Source: Dactylis glomerata
Taxonomy: Eukaryota > Streptophyta > Magnoliopsida > Poales > Poaceae
Assembly: GCA_007115705.1 (NCBI GenBank)
Contig: QXEO01001819.1
Location: forward strand, 372,001-436,000
Length of the DNA: 64,000 nt
Direction of reading: 5' to 3'
Within the stretch, counting starts at the first letter, position 1. Each line of letters opens with the position of its first letter. Below, one piece after another: positions 34,229 through 45,868 of this stretch. The position numbers and the translations under genes were made by a program. Below the pieces are notes generated by a model. That model had not been told where the DNA came from. It did no database searches and was given only the letters and a program-made list of their open reading frames with translations.

Positions 34229-36556
34229 ATGTCGGCTAGTTATTTAGTGCACATTGACACAATTATTTTTGATGGCACAAATTATATGCTATGGAGAAAT
34301 CGCATGCTTTCTAATCTTCGGACCTTGTGTCCAAATATAGAGCGATTTCTAGATGTACGTTTTTCTCCTCCGATGGATCTTCAAAATCTATCTATAGAGG
34401 ATGAGAAAAATTTACATCTAGAAGCTCAAGTATTTAATGAAATTTTATTGTCTGTGAGCTCCATAGTTTATGTTTGCTTGATGGGTTCAAAGTGCAAGAC
34501 GTCTCATGAGATATGGACCAAGCTAGAAGAGTCATTTGGTGGGTCCATTTCTCTTGAGGTTGAAAGTGAACCCAAGGAGCTCTCTTCACCTTCACATCAT
34601 GAAGAGCTCCAAATTGCTTCCACATCCGGTCGTGATGATTGTTCAAGCTCTTCCACTTCATCAACATGTGACTTGTCACAAGGTAATGATATGGTGAGTG
34701 AAGAAATTATATGTGATGATGGTAGTCTTGTTCTTTGCACCGATGATTCTATTTCTATAAATCCTAATGGTATAGAGAGTTTGGACCTAAACACTTCTTG
34801 CAAGAAATTCTTTACTCATTCTTGTGTTAAAGGTCCTTGCATATCTCCTAAAATTTGCTTGATTAAATTTTGTGATGATATGCTTGTCTCTAGTTGTGAC
34901 CATGATCAAAATGACTCTATTTCCTCTAGTTGTTGTATGACTAACCATGTAGAGGAAATTAAAGAAAATTTGGGTCACATAATTAAAGAAGAAATCAATA
35001 GAAGAACCAAGAAGGTTTCTATCAAGAGAAGGCAATGCTATGAATGCCACGAGTATGGACATCTCGCAAGAGCTTGTCCTACACTCGAAAATGAAGAATG
35101 TGCTTCAATTGATGTTCCCTCATCATCTACCCAAGTTCACATGTGCCTTATGGCAAGCGGCTCAAAGGTAACTCCTACTTTGAATCCCGACACATCTCCT
35201 TATAATGAGAGTGATGATGATGATGTTAATGATGATGATAATGATGATGATAATGAAGCTTTCTTGCATGAGATGGGAGTTGTGTATGCCTCTCTTCATG
35301 GTAATAATGATGCTCGTGCCAAAGTCGAACACTTAATGGAAACCTTGTTTGACCACAAGGAGACCATTAAGGAATTGAACTCCCTCGTTAATGAGGGGAA
35401 ATGGAGATTCAATCTCCTCAAGCAAGAGCTATCCGAAGAGAAGCATACTAATTCTTGCCTATCTCAATCTATTAAATCTTATGAGCTTACAAATGCTAAA
35501 TCTATTAATGATGCTTGTGCTACTAACTCCACTTCTTGTAAAGCATCTATATTAAAGGAGAATGTTGAGCTAAGGGCTCAACTTGAGTTACTAACAAGCA
35601 ATTATAAGAAATTGGAGGAAAGCCATGAAAAGCTCTCGGGCTCTCATGGGGATCTCTTAATCTCTTATAATGGGCTAAAGTTAGCTCATGAGGCAAGTAT
35701 CTCTAAGAAAACATCTTGTGAGCCTCATTTGGACATTAGCACTACTTTGAACCAAAATGCTATATTATCTTGTGCTAGTCCAAGTAATTTGTCTAGGCAT
35801 AATATTGCTACATCTTGTGATGAATTACTTGCTATGCCTTGTTGCTCTAATAATAAAGCTTCTACCTCCTCTAGTACTTGTATTACTACTAACCTTGTAG
35901 AGAAAATCAAAGAGCTCAAGGCCCAAGTCACTAGTTTGGAGAAAGACTTGGATAAGCGTCATGAAGGGAATTCCACACTCGATAATATTTTGAGTGTGCA
36001 AAAATCCCCTAATGACAAGAGTGGACTTGGATTCAACTCTAATAACAAGAACAAGTCCAAGAGCAACAAGAAGAAGAAGGGCCAAGACCAAGTCAAGAAT
36101 TTGGCCAAGATTGTTTGCTTCAAGTGCAAGATTGAAGGGCATCATGTGAGATCTTGCCTATTGAAGAAGAAGCACTTAAGTGAGAAGCAACAAGGGAAGT
36201 GGGCACAAGGTCAAGCTCAAGCACGACCTCAAGTTGAAGATAGGCCACTTCCCAAGAAGAAACAAGATGAATCTTCCCAAATCAAGAAATCAATGAAGAA
36301 GAGAAAGGGAAGCACTTGTTGCTATATTTGCCGTGAGAAGGGGCACTTTGCTTCTTCATGCTTAAGCGGTACCTTATCTAATCCTATCATTATTGATGAT
36401 GATTATTCTCTTAGAAAAGATAAGGATGGCAATGTGTTTGCCAAGTTTGTTGGAACTCAAAGTGGTGCCAAGAAAAGGACCATTTGGGTTGCCAAGCCTA
36501 TTGTGACTAACCTCTTAGGACCCAACTTGGTTGGGGACCAACAAGCTAAAACTTGA
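34229..36556 (+). CDS. gag: Element C gag with three CCHC zinc knuckles, intact
   Basis: 775 codons from the ATG at 34229; an in-frame ATG at 34217 adds four residues and cannot be excluded. Numbering from 34217: copia-type capsid N-terminal words at about 16-35 (FDGTNYMLWRNRM) and IWTKLEESFGGS at about 99-110, but the rest of the usual capsid region is short. Zinc knuckles are at 274-287, 634-647 and 702-715. An acidic Asp/Asn run lies at about 333-345, followed by long coiled-coil stretches (about 370-620) and a basic Lys-rich part. The C-terminus (FAKFVGTQ, IWVAKPIV) matches the end of element B's gag. The frame has no stop or shift. The product should bind element RNA and build particles. 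Confidence 0.85.
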   Translation: MSASYLVHIDTIIFDGTNYMLWRNRMLSNLRTLCPNIERFLDVRFSPPMDLQNLSIEDEKNLHLEAQVFNEILLSVSSIVYVCLMGSKCKTSHEIWTKLEESFGGSISLEVESEPKELSSPSHHEELQIASTSGRDDCSSSSTSSTCDLSQGNDMVSEEIICDDGSLVLCTDDSISINPNGIESLDLNTSCKKFFTHSCVKGPCISPKICLIKFCDDMLVSSCDHDQNDSISSSCCMTNHVEEIKENLGHIIKEEINRRTKKVSIKRRQCYECHEYGHLARACPTLENEECASIDVPSSSTQVHMCLMASGSKVTPTLNPDTSPYNESDDDDVNDDDNDDDNEAFLHEMGVVYASLHGNNDARAKVEHLMETLFDHKETIKELNSLVNEGKWRFNLLKQELSEEKHTNSCLSQSIKSYELTNAKSINDACATNSTSCKASILKENVELRAQLELLTSNYKKLEESHEKLSGSHGDLLISYNGLKLAHEASISKKTSCEPHLDISTTLNQNAILSCASPSNLSRHNIATSCDELLAMPCCSNNKASTSSSTCITTNLVEKIKELKAQVTSLEKDLDKRHEGNSTLDNILSVQKSPNDKSGLGFNSNNKNKSKSNKKKKGQDQVKNLAKIVCFKCKIEGHHVRSCLLKKKHLSEKQQGKWAQGQAQARPQVEDRPLPKKKQDESSQIKKSMKKRKGSTCCYICREKGHFASSCLSGTLSNPIIIDDDYSLRKDKDGNVFAKFVGTQSGAKKRTIWVAKPIVTNLLGPNLVGDQQAKT

Positions 36557-39500
36557 TCAATAGGTGATTGTGGAGGGCATTGGAGACTTGGCTACCTCAT
36601 GAAGAATTAAGGGATCTTCATTAATTTTATTTTATCAAGCCAATTCATTGACACTATCATCTTATATCCATTGTGCCTCTTTGCGGTAACTTGTACTTAA
36701 CCTCTTTACATTGTAAGTTACTTGCCCCTTTGCATGTTTTGGTTTTGTACCAAGTATGTGTTTGTATATGTTGTTCCTTATACCTACTTATCTTGTGTAT
36801 TCAAGTAGGTGTTGGTTGTTTGGCACATCATATACTTGTGTGTTTGCTTTGAGCCTCTAATGCATCTTTATGGTATCTTATTTGGCTCTTATCGAGTGAT
36901 TAATGGAACATCCCATTTTGGGGGAGTGATTTGCCATTGGCATCTCACAATCCTATAAATGTGTGCACATGAGTAATACCACTTAGTATTAATATTGCAA
37001 AATTATCTAGTCACTATGTGGTATGCCATGCTCATGAGAGATTCAAATTTTATATCTCCATTAATTATCTCTAGTTGGATTTTATTTGCCTCTTGTAGTA
37101 AAGAATTGAATATCACATTATGGGGGAGTAATATGCCTTGTGCATATCACAAGCCTAGGAAATGTGAACTTTTGAGGTATTGCCACTTAGAGTTGATATT
37201 GTTAATTATATTGTTACTAGGTGGCATGTTTGCTCAAACAAGCTCCATTCTTTCCTAAAACATTTTGTTGCTCATTTCTTTGGTCTTGGTTTGAGTAAGA
37301 ATTCTTGGTGCGGTTTCACTCAAATATATTTATATATATCATAAGTAGGAAGCCGTTTGCTTCTAGTTACTCTAATCATTGCTTTGCATCATTGTTTGAC
37401 TATTATTGGAGCTACCAAGAATCCTTTTTTTGTGCATGGTGCTTAATTTGAATATTTAACCATATGCCTTGTATTGTGAAGTTGATCTTGAATATCTTTG
37501 CAATACACCACCGGAAAAGAATTCCAATATGAACTTCTTGTCTTTGACAATTGGTATTCGTACATATGCGTGGTAATTCTTCTAGATCATCTTCACCTTG
37601 GAATTTGCCTCTTATTGCCCATATTTCTTGCCAAGAAATTATTTTGACTCCCGTTGTCTTATTGCCTTCTTGAGGATCTTTTTGCTTGACTTTGTCTCAT
37701 CTCTTGATCCCCATCAAGTGTGTGTTGTTGTAAGACAAACCTTTTCTTTTTGGTACTTGTGCCATTGTGAAAAGTGTAGAGGGTTTGGTTTATTTGTTGG
37801 AACCTTGCTCTTTTGGGAGTTAGTTATCTCATTCCTTCTTTTATGATTTATTTGCTCGAATGAGATAAATTGTTGAGCATGCTTTTATTTATTTATTCTT
37901 TCATGCTCAATAAGTTGTTAGGTTCATTTGTTGAATTTTATGAATAAATCATTTGTTGATTTGTTTCCTTGATATCATTTGGACAAATATTGTGTTTTAC
38001 CACACCTTTTTATACCTCCTTGTACTCTTGGTGTCTTTGTCTAAATTGTATCTTCTTTGGATCTTGAAAGATAGGTGCATGCATATTCTCTTTATGCTTA
38101 ATTTTGTATCTTAGTTGCTTTCTTTGATCCAATATATATGTTATACTCCATCAAATCCTAAATGGCTAAGATGTGCATGAAATTCAAATTTCATCTCTAA
38201 CTATGCACATATTTATATGGAGTCTATCATATGTATTGTGGTTAGTCTAACCACTTTGGACCCAATAAGTTTGGGGACCAAGATGTACTTGAATGTGTCT
38301 TAGGTACATTGGAGATGCAATGGATGCTTGTCTTGTTTATAAGGAAGGTGTTATCACCATATGTTTATTGGAGCCAAGCTAGGATGATCGGTGAACTCTT
38401 ATCTACTACATCACACCATTGCTATCTCGGTAACAAGTATAACATTCATGCATACTTTTCTAGCATCCCAACTCTTGTAGGTTGGTTCTTGGCATGATAA
38501 TATTTATTTGCAAATGTTGCGGCTCTTGCAAAGGTCTTATAAAGAAATATCTTAATTTCATATGTGAGCAAGTTGAGATGATTGCATATGATGGGAAGTA
38601 TATAAAATCATGTTTATGATTCACCAATCCCAAATATGCCTTTTTAGCAATTTATTGCATATTAATTCCTCAACGCTCTCTCATGTGCAATATAGATAAT
38701 GTTGCAAGTTGTACCCTTCTTTTTTTTATGCTTGTTGCCTTTCAAAGCATCCCGACTATCTTTTGATCCCTTATTGCTAGTTGTGATGGCTTTGATGATT
38801 TTGCATGGGGAGTTTATTAATATACCATAATGGAAAATGGAGCCTTGAGCTATATATGCTTTCTAGCAAAGTGATTTGGTATATTCTATGACTCTCTCGT
38901 GGATATCATGTCTTCCTTAATTTCAACTAACCTCTTGTGTATACATGTTCCTTTGTGGATTGTTCATCATGATTTTTTGTCCACTTAGAAATGTATATGC
39001 ATAAGAGTGTTAATTTCTTCCCTTGATATCCTCGTTCTTTGCCGACCATCTTTCTTATCCATTTTGTTCTTGATGGTGTTGGTAAGAACTTGATTTATGA
39101 GTGCTTGTTTATTCTTTATTGCTTCTTATCGCACTCATATCTCGTGAATCTTTTTGGACTAAAGTTCACTTTGATAAGCGTATTGATTCTTTTATATTCT
39201 CTCATGCTCATGGTTGTATTTTAAATGAAATAAGGAAGCTCCCCAAGGTTCATGCATAAATATTGATCCTCAATATGGTTCCTTATTTCATTTAAAGCAC
39301 CTAGTAGCTCTTATCATCACATCTTCTTGTGTCCAATTGGTTCTTTGGGTCTCTTGATTGCTTGCTTGCTTCATTAGTTGAAGCTTCCTTCACCATGTCA
39401 TCTTTTTGCAATCTTTGATCCTCAATATGGTTTGACTTCCTCCAAATATTGTTAATTTGAAAAGTACATATGATTTCACTCATTTTTATGAGAAATGCAC

Positions 39501-39981
39501 ATCTTGGGGAGGAACTCATACTATATTGGCCTTCTAAATTCCTTCATCCATTTTGGCAATCGTTGCCAATGGGGCAGAAGTTTAGAGGGTTTAAGGGAAA
39601 TGGTTTTTATACTTAAGTTTGGTTGTGCTTAAGTGTTTGCCTTTCATGCATCTCTTCTTTGTTAGATGTTTTGCATGGTTGAATATATAGTGTAAACTCC
39701 ATCAAAGGTTTATCTTGACAATGTATGCAATGAAATTCAAGTTCATCACACGTGCATATATTGTGGGGGAGTTTGCTCTATATATTTTGGTTGCACTCAC
39801 ATCAACCATATTTGTTGTAGTTTATGTGAGTACAATTAATTTTGATATGCGGTAGTAGCTTCGTGTTACTTGACCATATCAAATACAACCTCTTGTATGC
39901 AAATTATTCTCGGATAAGTTGCATATTAGTTTCTATCATTCATTATATAAACCCTCTTGTTGAGATTGTCATCAATTACCA
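36557..39981 (+). other. Element C non-coding region where pol would be
   Basis: About 3.4 kb with only short chance frames, and no protease, integrase, reverse transcriptase or RNase H word in any frame. GGGGGAG tracts occur at about 36920, 37122 and 39762 before the main polypurine tract. It is not a decayed pol visible to me; it looks like unrelated AT-rich filler. Confidence 0.75.
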
Positions 39982-39993
39982 AAATGGGGGAGA
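39982..39993 (+). other. Element C polypurine tract
   Basis: AAATGGGGGAGA lies immediately before the 3' LTR at 39995, the same type as in element B. Confidence 0.85.
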
Positions 39994-39994
39994 T

Positions 39995-42609
39995 TGTAAG
40001 GGTAAATTGCCCCTAAGTGTGTTTTTGGTAATTAATGACAATCCCTATGGACTAATGTTTTCATTGAGTTTTTTTGTGTGAAGGAATTGTTCATAGGAAT
40101 TGCTTGAAGTCCATGTGTTGGATTCAAGGCTTGGATGCCATAAAGATAAAGATATATCTTAAGTATTGGCATCAAGATCATTGAATAGAAGAGATGAATC
40201 CAATATGATCAAGAAGAAGAAATAAAGATGTAGTTCTTGTGTAGAACTCAAGTTATCCATGCTCTAGCTTATGTGTTAAGCCAAGGAGTCTCAAGATCTT
40301 GAGAGTTTGTCTACATGAGAAGAATTCAAGATATGGCTCTATGTTGAGGTCATGATGGTCTCATGAGTTGAGATATGATTGACTAATACCTAGAGCATGC
40401 AATCAAATGAAGAATTCTTTATGTTGCTCAAGATATTGTGATAGAGCTTGAGAAGATTCAAGGTTGACCAAGGCAAAGATCAAAGATTGGATTCTAGTTT
40501 GGTCAACACATGAAGCATAAGGATTGTGCCACATGGGACCAATCGGTCTTGTGGTATGGTATGGTTTGTCAATTATGCTTTGTGAACTAACCCATTATAT
40601 ATGTGTGTTTGTGTTGTCTATGTGGGTTAGGTATTGTGTCATGGATATGCATCACTAGTGAGATTTCATATATCCCATGAAAGGATGACATCAAGTGGTG
40701 GTTGTCATCAAGGTTGAGAAGTGCAAGTTTCAAGATAAGCATCTCGAGAATATCATATGCTTGAAGCTTGTCATCCATTTGGTGATAATGTAATTGTGAA
40801 GACATGCCTTAGTGAAGGTATCCCATAGTGGTGTATGGGGGAGCATATTGGAAGTCTTCACGAAGCAACAATGATCAAGTGAAGCATTCCGGCTTGACGG
40901 AAGCATGAAGCATCATCATCAAGATCAAGCGGGGTGCGCAAGGCAAAGGTTTGTCCTTGCTAGGTTTTCCTTTTACCGGTCTCAAGGTGTTTGTTGAGAG
41001 ACCGGGTTATAGGATAGATAGCCGCACTATCAAGAGGGGCCTTCGGTTGGGTAACTTGATCACATCGTCTTAGGGAGCTCAATCCTTTGCATACTTTGCA
41101 TCTACCTAGTTTGTTGCTTCTTGGTGTTTCTCCATGTGAGGTTCTTTTGCTTGTTGCTAGCTTTCCAACAAGTCCAAGTTCATCGAAAACGGAATCCGTA
41201 TGCATCTTTTATCGCATTTTCGAGTTTGGAGGTTTTACCGGTTCTTTCTTAAAAGAGGTTTTCACCTCTTCTTTTTTGGTATTTTATCTCTTACTACTTC
41301 TTGGGTTTTATGGTCTCCATTGGATAGATATTTTTCTTAGCTTTTCAAAAAGCCCAAGTTTGCTAAAATCGGAGTCCGGATGTGAAAGTTATCGTATTTT
41401 TCGTGAGGTTATTTTCTGTCGGTTTCAAGCTCGGTTTGGACCGGAAATTCAACCGGAAATTCAACCGGGAATTCAACCGAGAATTTCCGGTCCAACTGGA
41501 AATTCAACCGGAAATCAACCGAAAACCTTCTGGACTGATTTCTTCTAAGCTCGGTTTAAACCGGAAATTCAACCGAGAATTTCCGGTCAATCCGAGAATT
41601 CAACCGAGAATTCCAGTTTCGCCCCAAACGGCTAGTTTTCCTTGAGGACTATAAAAGGGGTCTTCTTCCCCAAATGTTTAATAGCCCTTGAGCACGAAAT
41701 ACACCTCCATTGTTGACCCTCTTGAGCTTGCTCCCTCTCTCTTCCCTCCAATGATTCTTGCATATTTTTGAGGGATTTGGAAGAGGAGATCTAGATCTAC
41801 AACTCCACCAATCAATTCCTCCTCTAAGTGAGGGGAACTCATTGGATCTAGATCTTGAGGTCATTGGTTGACCTTCACCCTTGTTCTTCCTCTCTAACTC
41901 CTCCATAGCATTTGTTGCCTTGGTGGGATTTGAGAGAGAAGGATTTGAGCACTTCCCCTTGTGTTCTTGCTTTGCATCCTTGCATAGTGTTGAGCTCTCC
42001 ATTACGATTTGTTCGAGTGAGAGACCGTGAGCTTGTTACTCTTGGAGGGTGACCTCCTAGTTGGCTTGGCGGTTGGTGCCTCGGTGACCTCTTCGTGGAA
42101 GATTGTGAAGAGGCCCGGGCTTCCCCTTCGTGGGAGTTGTGAAGTGGTTGTGGAGCTTGCCATCTCCGGAGTGGAGGAAAAGCTAACCATAAGAAGGGGT
42201 CCCTAGCTTCGTGGGGGACTCAGAGAAGAAGGTGAGCCTTCGTGGCGTTCGGGGGCCTTCGTGGTTTCCCGCATCTCTCCAACGGTGATTAGCTTACTTT
42301 ATGTAAGTGAACATCGGGATACATCTTCGTCTCCGCGTGCCTCGGTTATCTCTATACCCGAGTTTATTTCCTTGTGATAGCCTTCGTGCTTGAAGTACTT
42401 ATATCTTGTTTATCACTTGTGAAATATATCTTATGCTATCTTGCTTATCTCTAGTTGTTGTTGTTGCACTTAGTTGAGCCTAGCATTTTTAGGTTTTGTG
42501 CTTGAAGAAAATAAACGTTAGTTTAATTCCGCATTCCTTCAAGCCAATTCCGTAATTGTTTTTAAAATGCCTATTCACCCCCCCCTCTAGGCGACATCTC
42601 GTCCTTTCA
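39995..42609 (+). repeat. Element C 3' LTR
   Basis: 2615 bp, nearly identical to 31536-34172 apart from scattered substitutions and the 22-bp loss in the repeat array. Confidence 0.93.
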
Positions 42610-42614
42610 CTCGT
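42610..42614. repeat. Target duplication of element C, right copy (CTCGT)
   Basis: Identical to 31531-31535; element D's LTR resumes after it. Confidence 0.93.
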
Positions 42615-43618
42615 GAGCTGCCTTACATGATCGAGATCACCGTTATGTAATTCTACATGTTGTGTTTGTTGGGATCCGATGAATATTGGTGTTATGATTG
42701 AGTTGATGTGCTGAATATTATCTTATGTTATCTCTATGTTGTTTATGATCTTGCATGCTCTCCGTTGTTAGTAGCTATCTTGGCCGAGTAGATACTAGTG
42801 ACTCCAAGAGGGGGTATTTATGCTCGATAGTTGGGTTCATGCCTCTATTTAATGTGGGGGAGTAACAGAAACCATTGAGGTTGTAGATGTGCTGTTGCCA
42901 CTAGGGAGAAAACAACATTCTTTTGTCCAAGGGCATATGCTTTGTTTACATTACACACTTTGCTTAATGCAATTATCTGTTGTTCGCAACTTAATATTCA
43001 CGGGGTCCTCTGATGATTCCCCGTGGGTGGATTATTAGTCATAGATGCAGTTTGATGGCGGTCTATGTATCTTGTTGTAATGCCCAGAGTAAATCTCATA
43101 GTGATCCTCTCGACATATGCACGTTATCTTTATTCTATCAATTGCCCAACTGTAATTTGTTTACCCAACATGTTGTTATTTATCTTATGGAGAGACCCCA
43201 CTAGTGAACTGTGGACCCCGGTCCAATTTCCTTTATATTGCTATCACCTGTTTGCTTTACTCGCACTGTTTACTTTTTTGCATACTACTATTGCTTTCCA
43301 CTCGATACGCTCATTCCTTTGTTTACAGCAAACTGGTGAGATTGACAACCTCATCGTAAGTTGGTAGCAAAGTACTTAGTTGTGTTGTGTGCAGGTTCCA
43401 CGTTGCAGCTGGCAAAGCAAAGCACTGGACGAGGCGCCTTATAAATTGTCCAGAGCTATCGCGAAGCTAACAAGCATCACCTTCTAGAGTTTGGCTTTTT
43501 CCTGGACTGACAAACCTTGGTTTCTTACTTAGGGAAAAACTTGCTGCTTTACTCATCATACCTTCCTCTTGGGGTTCCCATCTAGACGGTGATTTACATC
43601 AACACACCGCCACCAGCA
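42615..43618 (+). repeat. Element D 5' LTR, second piece
   Basis: Continues the LTR from 31535 and ends CACCAGCA. Together the two pieces give 1643 bp, matching the LTR length of element A. Confidence 0.92.
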
Positions 43619-43628
43619 ATGAATTTTC

Positions 43629-43645
43629 TAGCATCGTTGCCGGGG
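43629..43645 (+). other. Degenerate primer-binding site of element D
   Basis: TAGCATCGTTGCCGGGG differs from the tRNA-Asp site of element A by three transitions (two G to A, one C to T). Priming by tRNA-Asp is probably impaired. Confidence 0.7.
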
Positions 43646-43803
43646 AAAAAGAAGACTTCTACAAGGGGAGTTTTGCACGCACATCCTTTACTTTGTTTTA
43701 AGTTTTGCTTTACTTTATTTTTACTTGCTTCGTTTTATCAAAAACACAAAAAAATTAGTTGCCTTATAATTGCTTTTATTTATCTGCTTTTAGTTTTGCT
43801 AGA

Positions 43804-44919
43804 ATGGCTACTCCTGAAGATACCAAGTTGTGTGATTTTACTAGCACTAATAATAGTGATTTTATCTGAACTCCTATTGCGCCACCTGCTCCTGCTGCAA
43901 ATTTTTATGAGATTAAGCCTGCTTTATTGAACCTTGTTATGAAAGAGCAATTTTCTGGTGCTAGTACTGATGATGCTGCAGCTCATCTCAACAATTTTGT
44001 TGAGCTATGTGAGATGCAGAAATATAAGGATGTAGAGAGTGATATTATTAAGCTTAAGTTGTTTCTGTTTTCTTTGAGAGGAAAAGCTAAGGATTGGTTG
44101 CTATCTTTGCCTAAAAATAGTATTGATTTATGGGCTAAGTGTAAGGATGCTTTTATTAGAAGATACTATCCTCCTGCTAAGATTATAGCTTTGCGTAGCA
44201 ATATTATGAAGTTTAGCCAGTTTGATAATGAACATGTTGCTCAGGCTTGGGAAAGAATGAAATCTATGATAAAGAATTGTCCCACTCATGGACTGACTAC
44301 TTGGATGATTGTTCAAACTTTTTATGCAGGACTGAATTTTTCTTCAAGGAACCTATTGGATTCAGCTGCTGGAGGCACTTTTATGTCTCTTACCTTGGGC
44401 GCCACAACAAAGCTTCTCGACAATATGATGGTAAATTATTCTGAATGACACACCGAGAGAGCTCCACAAGGTAAGAAGGTAAAATATGTTGAGGAAACCT
44501 CTTCCTTGAGTGATAAGATTGATGCTATAATGCTTATGCTTTCTAATGATAGAACTCATGTTGATCCTAATAATGTTTCTTTGGCCTCTTTGGTTGCTCA
44601 AGAAGAGCATATTGATGTAAACTTCATTAGAAATAATAATTTTAACAACAATGCTTATAGGAACAATTTTGCTAGTAACAATTATAGGCCGTATCCTTCT
44701 ACCAATAGTAATGGTTATGGTAACTCTTATGGTAATTCCTCCAACAACACTAGGGCTGCGCCCTCTGATCTTGAAGTCATGCTCAAGGACTTCATTGGTA
44801 AGCAAACTGCTTTTAATAAGTCTGTTGAGGAAAAGTTAGGCAAAATTGATATTCTTGCTTCTAAAGTTGATAGCCTTGCTCATGATGTTGAACTTCTGAA
44901 ATTAAAAGGTGTTGCCTAA
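43804..44919 (+). pseudogene. gag: Element D gag (Gypsy/Athila-type), two internal stops
   Basis: The frame opens with ATG at 43804, meets a stop at about 43867-43869 and another at 44446-44448, and ends at 44917-44919. The central part is a Retrotrans_gag domain (FLFSLRGKAKDWLLSLP, then WAKCKDAFIRRYYPP, then FSQFDNEHVAQAWERMK). An Asn-rich linker follows (about 44630-44750) and no zinc knuckle is seen. Both stops can be explained by single C-to-T or G-to-A changes, as expected from methylated-cytosine decay. A frameshift separates it from the protease frame that overlaps at 44909. Confidence 0.85.
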
Positions 44920-45868
44920 TGATGTGAAGGAGAACAATCCTTTTGCCACTGCTAATGCTATCCAAGTTAGAATTGATGAAAATGTTAGGATGCTAGCAGA
45001 ATTGCATGCCAGGTGGGAAAGAGAAGATGAGATGGCTAGAAAGATGAAGGTATGTACCATTACTACCTCTAATGATGTTGTTCCAAATGCTAGCAATCCT
45101 CTTACTTTGATTGGTGTAGAGAAAACTCTCACTCCTTGTGTTAAAAAGCCTAAAACTGCTAAAACTTTCTCTCAAAAGAGTGCTGAAATTTTTCGGAGTG
45201 TGGGAGATGATAGCTCTATTTCCTTTAATGATTTTGATATTGATGGCTGCAATATATCTGAAGTTATTTTGTTCTTGCAAAAGCTTGCTTTGAGTCCCAA
45301 TGGTAGTTCTTTAAATGTTGCTTTTACTAAGCATATTACCAATGCTCTTATGAAAATTAGGGATGAAAAGTTGAAGCAAAAAGCTTCTATTCCCAAGAAG
45401 TTAGAAGATGGTTGTGAATCCATCATTGATATGCATGTTAATGTTTTTGATTGCCATGCTTTATGTGATCTAGGTGCTAGTATTTCTATCATGCCTAGAA
45501 AAATTTATGACATGCTTGATTTACCACCGCTTGAAAAGTGTTATTATGATGTTCCTATTGCTGATGTTGCTAAGAAGAAACCTTAGGGAAGGATTAATGA
45601 TGTTCTTATTATTGTTAACAATAACCTTGTTCCCGTTGATTTTCTTGTCATGGATGTTGAATGCAATGCTTCATGTCCTATTATTTTGGGGAGACCGTTT
45701 CTTCGAACTGTAGGTGCCATCATTGATATGAGGGAAGGCACCATCAAATATCAATTCCCACTCAAGAAAGGTATGGAACACTTCCCTAGAAAGAGGAAGA
45801 AATTACTTTTTGACTCTATTCTTAGAGCAAATTATGAGCTTGATGCTTCATCACTTGATATTACTTGA
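44909..45868 (+). pseudogene. Element D retropepsin-like protease region, one internal stop
   Basis: Read in the frame of 44909, this region has the aspartic protease signature CDLGASISIMP (Asp codon at 45467-45469) and the second conserved word IILGRPFL (about 45671-45694), typical of Athila-type proteases. A stop at 45584-45586 splits it. After the protease the element has no reverse transcriptase; coding ends at 45868. Proteolytic activity from this copy is unlikely. Confidence 0.82.

Larger units (their letters stand above)
31536..42609 (+). mobile_element. LTR retrotransposon C, gag-only, Sirevirus-like, nested in D
   Basis: LTRs of 2637 bp (31536-34172) and 2615 bp (39995-42609) run TGTAAGGG...CTTTCA and are almost identical. 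It has a perfect target duplication, an initiator-Met primer site and a polypurine tract. The internal region is about 5.8 kb: an intact gag ORF and then about 3.4 kb with no coding. The missing pol makes it non-autonomous. Shared gag tail motifs, GGGGGAG tracts and CCGG-based LTR repeats relate it to Sirevirus-type copia elements such as B, so a Sirevirus may supply pol in trans. Confidence 0.93.

Noticed and set aside
36557..39981. Decayed pol in element C
   Set aside because: No protease, integrase, reverse transcriptase or RNase H word was found in any frame.
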